This document shows, piece after piece, positions 61,620-64,000 of a DNA stretch of 64,000 nt. The notes beneath the pieces are model-generated. The model did not search any database, had not been told where the DNA came from, and was given only the letters and a program-made list of their open reading frames with translations. Every line of letters starts with the position of its first letter. The first letter of the stretch is position 1. A program made the position numbers and the translations under genes. Source of the stretch: Maricaulis sp. (lineage in GTDB: Bacteria > Pseudomonadota > Alphaproteobacteria > Caulobacterales > Maricaulaceae); contig NZ_JADFAJ010000001.1 of assembly GCF_015665295.1 (NCBI RefSeq), positions 124,001 to 188,000 of the forward strand, given 5' to 3'.

Positions 61620-62792
61620 TTACTCCCAAACCTCATCATAGATCGCGACGATCTCGTCAGCGGTTGGAATGCGGGGATTGTTGCCGGGCGAACCTGACGC
61701 GATCGCCTGCTCGGCCATGAGAGGTCGCAATTGCTGCCAGCGCTCGAGCTGGATACCAAAGCCGGCCGGCGTCGGCACGCCGAGCTCGTCATTGAGCGCC
61801 CGCAATTCGTCGAGCAGTGCCGCATTGGCCATGTCGTCGGCCACCGTCTCGCCGACCAGACCCATCGCCCGGGCGCACTCGGCATAGCGACGCGGCGCGG
61901 CCGGGATCGACCAGCTCGTCACCGCGGGCAAGAGCATGGCGTTGGAAAGCCCGTGCGGCACATGAAAGAAGGCGCCGATCGGCCGGCTCATCCCGTGCAC
62001 CAGCGCCACCGAGGCATTGGAAAAGGCGATACCGCCGAAACAGGCTCCGATCAGCAAGGCCTCGCGGGCCTCCTGATCCTCCCCGTCTTGAAAGGCGCGA
62101 CGCAGATTGGGGGCGATCAGGCGCATGGCGGCAAGCGCCTGCTGGTCGGAGAAAGGCGACGCCTTGCGGCTGACATAGGCCTCAATGGCATGGGTCAGCG
62201 CGTCAATCCCGGTATCGGCCGTGACGCGTTTGGGCAGGGACAGGGTCAGATCGGGATCGAGTATCGCCGCCACCGGCATGAAGCCGAGGCCCATGCACAG
62301 CATTTTCTCGTCATTTTCCGGATCGGTGATCACCGTGACCCGCGTCGCTTCCGAGCCTGTGCCTGCCGTGGTCGGAATGGCGATGACCGGCAGGCCCGGC
62401 TCATCGACCATGCGTGGCACCTTGTAGTCGCGCATGCGACCGCCATGCGGACCGAGCACGGCCAGCGCTTTGGCGGTGTCGATGGCGCTGCCGCCACCAA
62501 GCGCGACCAGCCCGTCGAACGGCAGACCGTCACAGCCGCCGTGAAGCACCTCTTCCGCCGCGATGACCGACGTCTCGGTTGGCTCCGGTTCGGTGTCTCC
62601 GAACTGGCCCCAGCGCCGGCCCGCGCTCCGAAGGGCGTCGTGCAGACGACCCGCATAGCCCAGCGCGACCATGGTCGGATCGGTAACGATCAGTGGACGC
62701 GTCACGCCGCACAGGGCCAGCACTTCGCCGATCTGGGCCAGGGAACCGGATCCGGTCCGGATCAGGCGGGGCAGGACAAGGCTGTGGGTCAT
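61620..62792 (-). CDS. Iron-containing alcohol dehydrogenase
   Basis: 390 residues. An NAD-binding first half (GGGSAIDTAKALAVL) is followed by metal-binding motifs: IDALTHAIEAYVS and VHGMSRPIGAFFHVPHGLSNAMLLP with the His ligands. Members reduce or oxidise alcohols, aldehydes or 4-hydroxybutyrate-type acids. Nearest neighbours are a dienelactone hydrolase on the same strand, after 20 bases, and the DUF1194 pair. The substrate is open. Confidence 0.93.
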   Translation of the reverse strand: MTHSLVLPRLIRTGSGSLAQIGEVLALCGVTRPLIVTDPTMVALGYAGRLHDALRSAGRRWGQFGDTEPEPTETSVIAAEEVLHGGCDGLPFDGLVALGGGSAIDTAKALAVLGPHGGRMRDYKVPRMVDEPGLPVIAIPTTAGTGSEATRVTVITDPENDEKMLCMGLGFMPVAAILDPDLTLSLPKRVTADTGIDALTHAIEAYVSRKASPFSDQQALAAMRLIAPNLRRAFQDGEDQEAREALLIGACFGGIAFSNASVALVHGMSRPIGAFFHVPHGLSNAMLLPAVTSWSIPAAPRRYAECARAMGLVGETVADDMANAALLDELRALNDELGVPTPAGFGIQLERWQQLRPLMAEQAIASGSPGNNPRIPTADEIVAIYDEVWE

Positions 62793-62812
62793 GGAAGCTC
62801 CGATACGTCTGA

Positions 62813-63697
62813 TCAGCCGATATGCCGGCCGAACCAGTCCAGCGTGCGCGACCAGGCCAGCGCCGCCGCAGCGGCATCGTAGCGAGGCGTCGTGTCATTG
62901 TGAAAGCCGTGGTTCACGTCCGGATAGAGATGCGCCTCGAATGCCTTGCCGCCGGCCCTCAGCGCTGCCTCATAGTCAGGCCAGCCGGCATTGATACGTG
63001 CGTCATTGCCGGCATAGTGAAGCTGCAGCGGTGCCTGTATCGCCGGGACGTCCTCTACGGCCGCCTGGCGACCGTAATACGGCACCGAACACGCCATTTC
63101 CGGATAGGCCACCGCCAGCGCATTGCAGACGCCACCGCCGTAACAAAACCCGACCGCGCCAACCCGGCCGGTCGAGAGTGGATGTCCGACGAGATGCTCG
63201 AAACCGGCGAAGAAATCGGCGAGCAGGCGCTGCGGATCGAGACTGGCCTGCATGATGCGCCCTTCATCATCCGTGCCCGGATAACCACCGAGCGAGCTGA
63301 GCCCGTCCGGACCCAGCGCCAGATAGCCCGCCTTGGCGCAACGTCGCACGACGTCTTCGATATAGGGGTTGAGGCCGCGATTCTCGTGCACGACAAGTAC
63401 CGCACCAAACGGTCCGGCGGCCGCCGGCCGCGCCATCAGTCCACTGACCTCGCCATGCCCGTCGGCAGACGCATAGCGAACCCGCTCCGTGAGGATGTCG
63501 GGGTCGTCCGGTGCGACCTGCTCGGCCAGCGCATAATCAGGCTGCAGCGCCGCAAGGACGGCTGACGCGGTCACACCCGCGAGGGTGAACTGGCCGGCAC
63601 GGCGCAAAAAGTCGCGCTTGCTCATCTTGCCATGCACGTAGCCATCGAAGAGATCGAGGATGCGCGGATCGAAATCGGCTGCGGTCTTGCGGGTCAT
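62813..63697 (-). CDS. Dienelactone hydrolase family protein, Tat-exported
   Basis: 294 residues from ATG 63697, behind GGGAGAG. The N-terminus carries a twin-arginine type signal (KRDFLRRAGQFTLAG...ALAE, about 1-60). The alpha/beta-hydrolase core has the cysteine nucleophile in VGFCYGGGVC, acid in NDARINAGW and His in YPDVNHGFHND, the Cys-Asp-His triad of dienelactone hydrolases. Export fits the RR signal, but a plain cytosolic enzyme with a long leader is not excluded. It is followed closely by the iron alcohol dehydrogenase gene. Confidence 0.88.
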   Translation of the reverse strand: MTRKTAADFDPRILDLFDGYVHGKMSKRDFLRRAGQFTLAGVTASAVLAALQPDYALAEQVAPDDPDILTERVRYASADGHGEVSGLMARPAAAGPFGAVLVVHENRGLNPYIEDVVRRCAKAGYLALGPDGLSSLGGYPGTDDEGRIMQASLDPQRLLADFFAGFEHLVGHPLSTGRVGAVGFCYGGGVCNALAVAYPEMACSVPYYGRQAAVEDVPAIQAPLQLHYAGNDARINAGWPDYEAALRAGGKAFEAHLYPDVNHGFHNDTTPRYDAAAAALAWSRTLDWFGRHIG

Positions 63698-63802
63698 GCG
63701 AGGCTCTCCCTGTCTCGCGTCAAAGAGTAGGGCATCGTGGACGCGCGGCAATCTGAGCCCGGGCGGGGCTGCAAGACAGGCAGATTTCGCGCATCTGGCA
63801 CG

Positions 63803-63830
63803 TTGACAGGCCGCAAATGCTCCAGTATCT
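63803..63830 (+). promoter_or_regulatory. Candidate promoter of rpmJ
   Basis: TTGACA (63803-63808) is followed after 16 bases by GTATCT (63825-63830). It lies 44 bases before the rpmJ start and fits a housekeeping promoter. Confidence 0.45.
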
Positions 63831-63873
63831 CCCGCGCTCCGTTGAATTACGCTTGTAACGCGAAGGCCACACG

Positions 63874-63999
63874 ATGAAAGTCCGCAGCTCGATCAAATCG
63901 CTGAAAAACCGCCACCGCGATTGCCAGGTCGTGAAGCGCCGTGGCCGCGTCTACGTGATCAACAAGACCGATCCGCGCTTCAAGGCGCGCGCCGGTTAG
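63874..63999 (+). CDS. rpmJ: 50S ribosomal protein L36, zinc-free form
   Basis: 41 residues, [18 protein letters not shown]...KARAG, complete within the window and too short for most gene callers. The zinc-knuckle cysteine and histidine set is missing (one Cys only), so this is the zinc-independent form used by many alphaproteobacteria. L36 stabilises the large ribosomal subunit. It lies divergent from the dienelactone hydrolase gene, outside any ribosomal operon. Confidence 0.96.
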   Translation: MKVRSSIKSLKNRHRDCQVVKRRGRVYVINKTDPRFKARAG

Positions 64000-64000
64000 T

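Overview
The window looks like the chromosome of a GC-rich, aerobic, probably marine and stalked or swarming alphaproteobacterium of the Caulobacter/Maricaulis type. This is an inference from a CpdR response regulator, a PilJ-type hybrid kinase, large TonB-dependent receptors, a typical alphaproteobacterial L36 protein and a Caulobacter-like pairing of surface-polysaccharide genes with a type I secretion system. I see no insertion sequence, prophage, CRISPR array or rRNA.

Layout. 0-20 kb is a surface-polysaccharide locus: sulfotransferase (cut by the window edge), coiled-coil membrane protein, epimerase, ABC-2 polysaccharide exporter permease, rfbB, rfbD, glmS and a DegT aminotransferase on the plus strand; then the matching Wzt-like ATPase, phosphomannomutase, ugd, an acyltransferase and glmM on the minus strand; then galU, an unusual FAD oxidoreductase/glycosyltransferase pair and a UDP-sugar epimerase. 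20-30 kb is a type I secretion locus (TolC, HlyD and HlyB homologues) with its probable cargo, a 1634-residue protein holding eight cadherin-like repeats, a PPC domain, an M10 metalloprotease and RTX repeats. 30-37 kb holds kpsF, a candidate 6S RNA, gpmA, a RibD-like deaminase with no intact reductase domain, a pentapeptide-repeat protein, a small heat-shock gene with a ROSE-type RNA thermometer and an RpoH-like promoter, a lipoprotein methyltransferase-like gene and hisN.

37-46 kb has an XRE regulator, N-formylglutamate amidohydrolase, cpdR, an S9 peptidase followed by a large TonB receptor (likely peptide scavenging), tRNA-Val(GAC) and mrp. 46-51 kb is a complete vitamin B12 uptake operon (btuB-btuF-btuC-btuD order of transcription) behind a cobalamin riboswitch. 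51-64 kb has a WecG-family transferase, mnmC, an RBBP9-like hydrolase, motA, an MFS transporter, a hybrid histidine kinase, an MltB-like transglycosylase transcribed with two DUF1194 (vWA-like) exported proteins, an iron alcohol dehydrogenase, a dienelactone hydrolase and rpmJ.

How they fit together. The first 30 kb appears devoted to building and exporting surface material: nucleotide sugars (UDP-GlcNAc via GlmS/GlmM, UDP-Glc and UDP-GlcA via GalU/Ugd, dTDP-4-keto sugars via RfbB), glycan export by a split Wzm/Wzt pair, and a giant secreted repeat protein. Translational coupling (1-4 base overlaps) is common and marks many two- and three-gene units.
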